Positions 1 to 7,142 of a stretch of 64,000 nt of DNA are shown here, piece after piece. The notes below the pieces were generated by a model. It had not been told where the DNA came from. It was given only the letters and a program-made list of their open reading frames with translations, and ran no database searches. Origin of the DNA: Massilia sp. HP4 (lineage in GTDB: Bacteria > Pseudomonadota > Gammaproteobacteria > Burkholderiales > Burkholderiaceae_D); contig NZ_STGG01000012.1 in NCBI RefSeq assembly GCF_005222695.1, positions 248,001-312,000 of the forward strand, written 5' to 3'. The translations under genes and the position numbers were made by a program. Every line of letters begins with the position of its first letter. Positions within the stretch are counted from its first letter, which is position 1.

Positions 1-1
1 G

Positions 2-847
2 GTAATGGCGCAGTATGCTGAACGGCATGCGCAGGCGCGCCGCGTGATCGATTTCTGCGACGTCGACTCGGACAAGTGGCGCCAGTACGCCGACAAGAAA
101 TCCTTCCCGCTGAACTGGCTCTATCGCCACGAAGCCCGCAAGCTGCTGGCCTATGAACGTGCGATCGCGGCCGAGTTCGACGCCTCGCTGTTCGTGTCCG
201 CCCCCGAGGCCGAGCTGTTCCGTCAGCTGGCGCCCGAGAGCGCCGCCCGCATCGGCTTCTTCAACAACGGCGTCGACACCGATTACTTCAGTCCCGACGC
301 CAGCCATGCCTCTCCGTTCGGCCCGGGCGAACTGCCGCTGGTGTTTACCGGCGCCATGGATTACTGGCCCAATATCGATGCCGTCGAGTGGTTCGCCGAC
401 CATGTGCTGCCGCTAGTGCTGGCGCAACTGCCCGAGGCCCGTTTCTACATCGTCGGCGCGCGTCCCGCTCCGGCGGTACAGGCGCTGGCGCAACGGCCCG
501 GCATCGTCGTCACCGGTACCGTACCCGACGTCCGCCCCTACCTGGCGCATGCCGCGCTGGCGGTCGCACCGCTGCGCATCGCGCGGGGTATTCAAAACAA
601 GGTGCTTGAAGCAATGGCCATGGCGCGCACGGTGATCGCCTCGCCCCAGGCCTTCGAAGGCATCGACGCCAGTCCCGGCGCCGACCTGCTGGTGGCCGAT
701 GCGGCCTCCGACTATGCGGCCGCGGTGGCGCGCGCGCTGCAGGCCCCCGATGCCGGCATCGGCCGCGCCGCGCGCGCCTGCGTAGTGCGCAACTACAGTT
801 GGCCCGCCCATCTCTCACGCATCGAAGCGAGGCTCGAATGCACATGA
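2..847 (+). CDS. XrtA-associated glycosyltransferase (TIGR03087 type), 5' end outside window
   Basis: This is the C-terminal part of a GT4-like (GT-B fold) glycosyltransferase. The frame is open to the left edge, and the visible ~281 residues are short for a family of about 400, so the true start lies before the window. Seen in the sequence: an FNNGVDTDYF segment at the domain hinge, a beta-strand run LPLVFTGAMDYWPN, and the C-terminal donor-site region with NKVLEAMAMAR. Placement directly before xrtA is the usual position of the 'stp1' sugar transferase of exosortase A loci. It probably adds one sugar to a lipid-linked repeat unit at the cytoplasmic membrane; donor and acceptor cannot be read from sequence. 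The stop overlaps the xrtA start, so the two are translationally coupled. Confidence 0.88.
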   Translation, partial: VMAQYAERHAQARRVIDFCDVDSDKWRQYADKKSFPLNWLYRHEARKLLAYERAIAAEFDASLFVSAPEAELFRQLAPESAARIGFFNNGVDTDYFSPDASHASPFGPGELPLVFTGAMDYWPNIDAVEWFADHVLPLVLAQLPEARFYIVGARPAPAVQALAQRPGIVVTGTVPDVRPYLAHAALAVAPLRIARGIQNKVLEAMAMARTVIASPQAFEGIDASPGADLLVADAASDYAAAVARALQAPDAGIGRAARACVVRNYSWPAHLSRIEARLECT

Positions 848-2391
848 ACGAATCCACCGCGCTCGCCGGCGCCGCCCCATCCCGCTTCCCGCTGCCGGCC
901 ACACTGGCGATCCTCGCCGCCGTGCTGGCGCCGTTCCTGATCTACGCGGGCACGGCGGCCTCGATGGTCGCGATCTGGAACAGCTCTGAAACCTTTGCCC
1001 ATGGCTACATCATCCTGCCCATCAGCGTGTATCTGATCTGGCGCCGGCGTGAAGTGTTCGCCAGCATCCCGGCCCAGCCCTGCTGGCCGGCGCTGGGCCT
1101 GCTTGCGCTGTGCGGCTTCGGCTGGCTGCTGGCGCGCATGGGCGAGGTGCAGGTGGTGATGCAGTATGCCTTCGTGGCCATGATTCCGCTGGCCGCGCTG
1201 ACCGTGCTGGGCTGGCGCCTGGCACGCAAGTTCGCGTTCCCGCTCGGTTTCCTGCTGTTCGCGGTGCCTTTCGGGGAAGCATTCGTGCCGCACCTGATCA
1301 ATTTCACCGCTGACTTCACGGTTGCCGCGGTACGCGCCAGCGGCATTCCGGTGCTGCGCAACGGCACCTATTTCGAACTGCCAACCGGCAACTGGTCGGT
1401 GGTCGAGGCCTGCAGCGGCGTGCGCTACCTGATTGCCTCGATCACGCTCGGCTGCCTGTACTCCTACCTGAGCTTCACGTCGCTCAAGCGGCGCGCCATC
1501 TTCGTCGCGCTATCGGTGCTGGTGCCGATCGTCGCCAATGGCTTGCGCGCCTACATGATCGTCATGATCGGCCATCACAGCAGCATGCAACTGGCCACCG
1601 GCGTCGACCACTTGATCTATGGGTGGCTGTTCTTCGGCCTGGTGATGTTCGTCATGTTCTGGATCGGCAGTTTCTGGCGCCAGGACCCGCCGGCGGCCGA
1701 AGCCGCCGGCGCCGGTGCGCCGTCGGGCCTGCTGGTCGCGCGTCCCCTGGCCGGTGCGGCCCTTGCCGCGATCGCGGTATCCGCGCTGTGGCCGGTGCTG
1801 GCGGCCGTGGCCGACCGCGCCAACCACAATCCGGCGCCGGTCGTCCTCGACGACAGCCGCCTGGCCTGGCGCAAGGCGCCGCAGCCCGCGCTGCTGGCGA
1901 ACTGGGTCCCGGGCTACGCTGCGCCCGATGCCCGGCTCGGCGGCGGCTATGCCGGCAACGCCGGCCAGGCGGTGACCCTGCACCTGCTGTACTACCGCAA
2001 CCAGGAGCGCGGCAAGGTCTTGATCAGCTCGACCAACCGCCTCGAGCAGCGTGGCGACGAATACCTGCAGGTTGGCTCCGCCGCGCGCTCGGAAACCATC
2101 GGCGGACGCACGCTGGCGCTGCGCGAAGGGCGGCTGAAGGGTCCGGCAGGCCAGCAATTCCTGGTCTGGCACTGGCTGTGGATCGATGGCCGCTATACTG
2201 CCAACGACTACGCCGGCAAGCTGTTGCAGGCCAAGTCGAAGCTGCTGATGCAGGGCGACGACGGCGCGGCGGTGCTGCTCGCGGCGCCTTTCACCGACGA
2301 TCGCGAAAGCGCGCGCGCGGCGATGCGTGCCTTCCTGGACGCCAACATGACGCCGTTGGAAGCCACACTCGACGCCGCCCGGGAGCGCTGA
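838..2391 (+). CDS. xrtA: Exosortase A with C-terminal EpsI domain
   Basis: XrtA is the transpeptidase-like membrane enzyme thought to recognise, cleave and transfer PEP-CTERM proteins at the cell surface. The N-terminal ~285 residues are a multi-pass membrane domain. It carries the three exosortase catalytic residues: Cys about 192 in EACSGVRYL, Arg about 237 in NGLRAYM, and His about 258 in GVDHLIYGW. From about residue 300 to 517 there is a periplasmic EpsI-type domain, the fused layout common in betaproteobacteria. The ATG at 838 has a GAGG motif five bases upstream and overlaps the preceding stop; the ATG at 844, forming ATGA with that stop, is the alternative. The next glycosyltransferase starts one base after this stop. 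No PEP-CTERM target was found in the window. Confidence 0.95.
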   Translation: MHMNESTALAGAAPSRFPLPATLAILAAVLAPFLIYAGTAASMVAIWNSSETFAHGYIILPISVYLIWRRREVFASIPAQPCWPALGLLALCGFGWLLARMGEVQVVMQYAFVAMIPLAALTVLGWRLARKFAFPLGFLLFAVPFGEAFVPHLINFTADFTVAAVRASGIPVLRNGTYFELPTGNWSVVEACSGVRYLIASITLGCLYSYLSFTSLKRRAIFVALSVLVPIVANGLRAYMIVMIGHHSSMQLATGVDHLIYGWLFFGLVMFVMFWIGSFWRQDPPAAEAAGAGAPSGLLVARPLAGAALAAIAVSALWPVLAAVADRANHNPAPVVLDDSRLAWRKAPQPALLANWVPGYAAPDARLGGGYAGNAGQAVTLHLLYYRNQERGKVLISSTNRLEQRGDEYLQVGSAARSETIGGRTLALREGRLKGPAGQQFLVWHWLWIDGRYTANDYAGKLLQAKSKLLMQGDDGAAVLLAAPFTDDRESARAAMRAFLDANMTPLEATLDAARER

Positions 2392-2392
2392 C

Positions 2393-3574
2393 ATGACGGC
2401 AGCCTGCACGGCCCCGGGCGCACCTGCGCTGGTGGTTCATGTGATCTATCGGCTCGACTTCGGCGGCCTGGAAACCCTGTTGGTGGAGTGCATCAACCAC
2501 ATGCCGGCAGAGCGCTATCGGCATGCGGTGGTATGCCTGACCGGCTATACCGAGTTCGCGCGCAAGATCCGGCGCAGCGACGTCGAACTATTCGCGCTCG
2601 ACAAGCCACCCGGCCTCGCGCCCGGCATCCACCTTGACCTGTTTCGCCTGCTGCGCAGGCTGCGTCCGGCCATCCTGCACACCTATAACTTCGCCTGCGC
2701 CGAATACGCATTCACGGCCTGGGCCGCCGGCGTGCCGGTACGCATCCACGCCGAGCACGGGCGCGACGCTCGCGATCCACAGGGCCTGAACCGCAAGCAC
2801 AACCTGCTGCGGCGCGCGCTGGCGCCGTGGATCGACCGCTTCGTGCCGGTATCGCACGACCTGGCGCGCTGGCTGACCGGCGTGGTCGGGATTCCGGCCC
2901 GCAAGACCGAGCTGATCATGAACGGCGTCGACACCGGCCGATTCGCGCCCGCAGCCAGGGGGGCGGCCCCGGACGATGTCCGTCCGTTCGTGATCGGCAC
3001 CGTCGGCCGGTTGCAAGAGGTCAAGGACCAGGCCACGCTGGTCGACGCGTTCGCCCTGCTGTGCCGGCGCATGCCGGCGCATGCCGGCGCGTTGCGGCTG
3101 GTGGTCGTCGGCGACGGTCCGCTGCGCGAGCAGCTCGCGCAACGCGTGCGCGCGGCCGGCATCGAGGACCTGGTCTGGATGGCCGGCGCGCGCCACGACA
3201 TTCCCGAGCTGATGCGCGACTTCTCGCTGTTCGCGCTGTCCTCGCTCGCCGAAGGCACGCCGGTGACCGTGCTGGAAGCAATGGCCTGCGCGCTGCCGGT
3301 GGTGGCCAGCGGCGTGGGCGGCATTCCCGACGTGGTCCAGGACGGCGTCCATGGGCGGCTGGTGCCGCCCGCAGATCCGGCGGCGCTGGCCGACGCGCTG
3401 GCGGCCTATGTCGCCGATCCAGCGCTGGCGCGCGCCCACGGAATGGCTGGCCGCCTGCGCATCGAACAGCATTACAGCGTCACGGCCATGGTCGGCGCCT
3501 ATCTTGGGCTCTACGACCGGCTTCGCGCCGTCACCATCAATCCTGAAGAAATGAACCGAACATGTGCGGAATAG
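2393..3574 (+). CDS. XrtA-associated GT4 glycosyltransferase (TIGR03088 type)
   Basis: A retaining GT-B glycosyltransferase of 393 residues, the 'stp2' sugar transferase usually placed next to exosortase A. The N-terminal domain has the DFGGLETLLVE motif, where GG-ETL is the acceptor-side glycine loop. The C-terminal GT1-type domain has IGTVGRLQEVKDQ, VVVGDGPLREQL and the donor-binding SSLAEGTPVTVLEAMA motif with its E-x7-E pattern. It probably extends the exopolysaccharide repeat on undecaprenyl phosphate at the inner membrane. It starts one base after the xrtA stop, and its 3' end overlaps the amidotransferase by 13 bases, so this is a tight operon. Three 10-bp tandem units lie inside the gene at 3061-3090. 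Confidence 0.93.
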   Translation: MTAACTAPGAPALVVHVIYRLDFGGLETLLVECINHMPAERYRHAVVCLTGYTEFARKIRRSDVELFALDKPPGLAPGIHLDLFRLLRRLRPAILHTYNFACAEYAFTAWAAGVPVRIHAEHGRDARDPQGLNRKHNLLRRALAPWIDRFVPVSHDLARWLTGVVGIPARKTELIMNGVDTGRFAPAARGAAPDDVRPFVIGTVGRLQEVKDQATLVDAFALLCRRMPAHAGALRLVVVGDGPLREQLAQRVRAAGIEDLVWMAGARHDIPELMRDFSLFALSSLAEGTPVTVLEAMACALPVVASGVGGIPDVVQDGVHGRLVPPADPAALADALAAYVADPALARAHGMAGRLRIEQHYSVTAMVGAYLGLYDRLRAVTINPEEMNRTCAE

Positions 3575-5478
3575 TTGGCATATTTGACCCGCGGGGCATG
3601 CGCGATATCGATCGCGCGGCCCTGGAGCGGATGAACCAGACCCAGTTCCACCGCGGCCCAGTGGAAGGCGATGTGTACCTCGAGCCGGGCGTGGGCCTGG
3701 GCCACCGCCGGCTGTCGATCATCGACCTCGCTGCCGGCCAGCAACCGCTGTTCAACGAAGACCACAGCGTGGTTACCGTATTCAACGGCGAGATCTATAA
3801 TTTCCGGGCGCTGATGGCCGAACTCACGGCACTGGGCCATGTATTTCGCACCCGCTCCGACACCGAGACCATCGTGCATGCGTGGGAACAATGGGGCGAA
3901 GACTGCGTCAAGCACCTGCGCGGCATGTTTGCCTTCGCCATCTGGGATCGCAGGCAAGGAACGTTCTTCCTGGCCCGCGACCACCTCGGCATCAAGCCCC
4001 TGCATTACGCAACCCTGCCCGACGGCCGCTTCGTGTTCGGCTCGGAACTCAAGTCGCTGCTCTCGTTCCCCGAGCTGCCACGCGCGGTCGAGCCACGCGC
4101 GGTGGAGGAATACTTCGCCTACGGCTACGTGCCGGAGCCGCGCACCATCTTCCAGCATGCGTTCAAGCTGGCGCCCGGCCATGCGCTGACCCTGCGCGCC
4201 GGCGGCGATCCTGCCACCGCAGTCCCCCACCGCTGGTGGGACGTGCCGTTCACGCCGCATGCGCCGATGTCGCAGCAGGCGATGGAAGAAGAGCTGGTGG
4301 CGCGCCTGCGCGAGGCGGTCGAAAGCCAGCTCGAAGCCGAGGTGCCGCTCGGCGCCTTCCTGTCGGGCGGCGTCGATTCGAGCGCCATCGTGGCGATGAT
4401 GGCCGGCTTGACCAGAGAGCCGGTCAATACCTGCTCGATCGCCTTCACCGATAGCGCCTTTGACGAATCGCACTATGCGCGCCAGGTCGCCGAGCAATAC
4501 AAGACCCGCCACCAGTGCGAGACCGTGGACCAGGATGACTACGGCCTGGTCGACCTGCTGGCCGGCCTGTACGACGAGCCCTATGCTGACAGCTCGGCGA
4601 TCCCGACCTACCGGGTCTGCGAACTGGCCAGGAAACGCGTCACGGTGGCGCTGTCGGGAGACGGCGGCGACGAGAACTTCGCCGGCTACCGGCGCTACCG
4701 GATGGCGATGGGCGAGCAGCAGGTGCGCTCGATGTTGCCGCTGGCGTTGCGCAAGCCGGTATTCGGCTTCCTCGGTTCCGCCTACCCGAAGGCCGACTGG
4801 GCGCCGCGCATGTTCCGCGCCAAGACCACCTTCGAGGCGCTGGCGCGCGACCTGGTCGACGGTTACTTCCACGGTGTCTCGATCCTGGTCGACCGCGTGC
4901 GCGACCAGCTGTTCTCGAGCGGCTTCCGCGGCCAGCTGCAAGGCTACCGCGCGGCCGAAGTGATGCGCGGCCACGCTGCCAACGCGCCTACCGACGATCC
5001 GCTGTCGGTGCTGCAGTACATCGACATGAAAACCTACCTGCCGGGCGACATCCTGACCAAGGTCGACCGCGCCAGCATGGCGCATGCGCTCGAGGTGCGC
5101 GTACCGCTGCTGGACCACCAGTTCGTCGAATGGGTGTCCGGCCTGCCATCCTCGTCCAAGCTGCGCAACGGCGAAGGCAAGCATGTGTTCAAGAAGGCCC
5201 TGCAACCCTATCTGTCGGACGACATCCTGTACCGCAAGAAGATGGGCTTTTCGATACCGCTGGCGCGCTGGCTCAGAGGCCCCCTGCGCGAATCGATGCG
5301 GCGCGCCGTGCTCAACCCGCTGCTGCTCGACACCGGCATCTTCAATCCGGACTATCTCAGGCTGATGATCGACGAACACGTGGCCGGCGCCAAGGACCAC
5401 AGTACCGCACTGTGGGCGGTACTGATGTTCGAAGCTTTCCTGCGCAAGAACGGGGCCGATCTCCCGGGACGATCCTGA
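3562..5478 (+). CDS. XrtA system amidotransferase 1 (asparagine synthase-like, TIGR03108 type)
   Basis: A 638-residue class II glutamine amidotransferase plus asparagine synthetase domain. The start is fixed by MCGIVGIF: after Met removal Cys2 is the N-terminal nucleophile for glutamine hydrolysis. The synthetase domain has the PP-loop SGGVDSS at about 268-274, which binds ATP and activates a carboxylate. In exosortase A loci this enzyme is thought to amidate a sugar acid or another carboxyl group of the exopolysaccharide, rather than make free asparagine. That fits the uronic-acid genes (tviB and wbpP types) at the far end of the locus. It overlaps the upstream glycosyltransferase by 13 bases. 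The substrate assignment is inference. Confidence 0.93.
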   Translation: MCGIVGIFDPRGMRDIDRAALERMNQTQFHRGPVEGDVYLEPGVGLGHRRLSIIDLAAGQQPLFNEDHSVVTVFNGEIYNFRALMAELTALGHVFRTRSDTETIVHAWEQWGEDCVKHLRGMFAFAIWDRRQGTFFLARDHLGIKPLHYATLPDGRFVFGSELKSLLSFPELPRAVEPRAVEEYFAYGYVPEPRTIFQHAFKLAPGHALTLRAGGDPATAVPHRWWDVPFTPHAPMSQQAMEEELVARLREAVESQLEAEVPLGAFLSGGVDSSAIVAMMAGLTREPVNTCSIAFTDSAFDESHYARQVAEQYKTRHQCETVDQDDYGLVDLLAGLYDEPYADSSAIPTYRVCELARKRVTVALSGDGGDENFAGYRRYRMAMGEQQVRSMLPLALRKPVFGFLGSAYPKADWAPRMFRAKTTFEALARDLVDGYFHGVSILVDRVRDQLFSSGFRGQLQGYRAAEVMRGHAANAPTDDPLSVLQYIDMKTYLPGDILTKVDRASMAHALEVRVPLLDHQFVEWVSGLPSSSKLRNGEGKHVFKKALQPYLSDDILYRKKMGFSIPLARWLRGPLRESMRRAVLNPLLLDTGIFNPDYLRLMIDEHVAGAKDHSTALWAVLMFEAFLRKNGADLPGRS

Positions 5479-5507
5479 GCCAACCACACGAGAATGGATG
5501 AACGACG

Positions 5508-5633
5508 ATGGAATCGATCTTGTGGGCGCTTGACCTCATTGCGGTGACCGGGCTATGCCTTTGGGCGCTGAAGACTGAAAAGCGCAAGGAAAAAGAGCGG
5601 CAGGATGCCGCCAAGGGGCGCCGCGATGCGTGA
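5508..5633 (+). CDS. Small single-pass membrane protein (41 aa), hypothetical
   Basis: A 41-residue frame fills the gap between the amidotransferase and the Wzy-like gene. It starts ATG (MESILWALD), has one hydrophobic stretch at about residues 4-21, and then a strongly charged tail with KTEKRKEKERQD. Its stop overlaps the start of the next gene by eight bases, as expected for a translationally coupled operon member. Two nearby upstream ATGs (5494, 5498) are in other frames. I do not recognise a family. A short inner-membrane peptide made with the polymerase/ligase could be an accessory subunit, but that is inference. The Shine-Dalgarno sequence is weak. Confidence 0.6.
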   Translation: MESILWALDLIAVTGLCLWALKTEKRKEKERQDAAKGRRDA

Positions 5634-7020
5634 CCTTTTGCTGTTGTGCCTATTGCCGGTCATGCTGTATGCCATGGCCCAGCGGCCATTCATCGCGGCC
5701 GGCATGTGGCTCTGGACCGCGATGTTCTTTCCCAATGGCTGGGTCTACGGCATCGCCGGATCGATCCGCTACAACCTGCTGTTCACCTTTGTCGGGTTTC
5801 TCAGCTACCTGGCCTACAAGCACAAGCCAAAGGTCGAACTGGGCGGCGTGGGAGCCCTGATCCTCCTGTTCTTTGCCTGGACCACCCTCAGCTCGGTGAC
5901 CACGATCGGCAATCCGGACGTCACCTGGGAGTACTGGAACCGGTTCTTCAAGGTGATCATGCTGTTCCTGTTCGTGGTGCTCACGATCAGGGACAAGCTG
6001 CACATCGATTTCATGCTGTGGTGCCTGGTCCTGTCGATCGGTTTCTATGCCAACCTCGAAGCGCTCAAGTACCTGGTCAGCGGCGGCGGCCACAAGATCG
6101 TGGGCCTGCCTACGCACGTGCTGGGCGACCGCAACGACCTGGCCCTGGCGTTCTGCATGACGCTACCATTCTGCTATTACCTGCTGGCGGAATACGGCCG
6201 CCTGTCCAAGGCACTGCGCTTCGGCCTGCTGTGCACCATGGCCTTCGTGGTGATCGCGGTGGTCGGCACCCAGTCGCGCGGCGGCTTCGTCGCGCTGACC
6301 GTCCTCGGCGCCTATCTCTATCTCAAGAGCGACCGCAAGATCCTGCTGTCGATCTTCATCGCGGTGCTGGTCGCCGGCATGTCCTACGTGGTGTCCTCGG
6401 ACTGGTCGTCGCGCATCGACACGATCGGCGAAGCCGACCAGGACCAGTCGTTCATGACCCGCGTGGTGGCCTGGAAGATCAGCTTCATCATGGCCATGAA
6501 CCATCCGTTCTTCGGCGGCGGCTTCAAGTCGCTCGAGTATTTCCCGGTCTGGCAGGAGATGTCACGCGAATTCTTCTCGTATCCCTGGTTCCATACCGGC
6601 GACCTCCTGCCGAACGCGAACTACGCGCGCGCCGCCCACAGCATCTATTTCCAGGTGCTGAGCGACCATGGCTTCGGCGGCCTGGCCCTGTTCGTGGGCT
6701 GCCTGGGCCTGAGCTTCTACAAGGCGCGCCAGGTCGCGGTACGCGCCCGGCGCATCGGCGCCGAACCATGGATCGCCAACGTGGCCACCATGCTCCAGCT
6801 GAGCATCTTCGCCTACGCGGTGGGCGGCGCGGCGCTCAGCCTGGCCTACTTCGACCTGATCTTCGCGCTATTCGGGCTGGTGGTCGTGCTCGAGAAGCGA
6901 GTCCTGCCGGCCGCCATCGCCGCCGCCGCGATACCGGCGCATGCGGCGCCTCCCGCGCCCGCGCCCACGCCAGCGCGGCCCGCCGTCGCGCCGTCGCGTC
7001 ACCCAGAACGGCTATCATGA
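5626..7020 (+). CDS. Putative O-glycosylation ligase / Wzy-like polymerase, XrtA-associated (TIGR03097 type)
   Basis: A polytopic inner-membrane protein of 464 residues with about ten hydrophobic segments. The N-terminal third resembles the DUF5935 region of exosortase A-associated ligases, with QRPFIAAGMWLW and YGIAGSIRYN. The C-terminal half is the O-antigen ligase/Wzy domain, with the GTQSRGGFVAL segment and the periplasmic loop motif AHSIYFQVLSDHG. It either polymerises the exopolysaccharide repeat or transfers glycan to a protein; sequence alone cannot separate these. I chose the ATG at 5626 (MRDLLLLCLL), which overlaps the small upstream gene. The 3' end is a proline/alanine-rich tail, and the stop forms ATGA with an in-frame ATG of the next frame. 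Confidence 0.92.
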   Translation: MRDLLLLCLLPVMLYAMAQRPFIAAGMWLWTAMFFPNGWVYGIAGSIRYNLLFTFVGFLSYLAYKHKPKVELGGVGALILLFFAWTTLSSVTTIGNPDVTWEYWNRFFKVIMLFLFVVLTIRDKLHIDFMLWCLVLSIGFYANLEALKYLVSGGGHKIVGLPTHVLGDRNDLALAFCMTLPFCYYLLAEYGRLSKALRFGLLCTMAFVVIAVVGTQSRGGFVALTVLGAYLYLKSDRKILLSIFIAVLVAGMSYVVSSDWSSRIDTIGEADQDQSFMTRVVAWKISFIMAMNHPFFGGGFKSLEYFPVWQEMSREFFSYPWFHTGDLLPNANYARAAHSIYFQVLSDHGFGGLALFVGCLGLSFYKARQVAVRARRIGAEPWIANVATMLQLSIFAYAVGGAALSLAYFDLIFALFGLVVVLEKRVLPAAIAAAAIPAHAAPPAPAPTPARPAVAPSRHPERLS

Positions 7021-7142
7021 GCGCCAGGCCCAGAATCGATGAACCAGTCAGTGATCCTTTCATATCCATCCCGCCGCGCTCCAGCGAAGGCGCGCGGCCC
7101 AGTCGCTTCGTTCCCGGCCCGGATACGGTTCCGGAGGATCCG

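Noticed and set aside
3511..5487. A 650-residue open frame antisense to the amidotransferase, and similar long antisense frames elsewhere (e.g. within 5650-9450 and 38160-40130)
   Set aside because: They lie exactly opposite confidently identified genes, have His/Gln/Arg-rich content typical of high-GC antisense reading, and show no motifs or ribosome sites.
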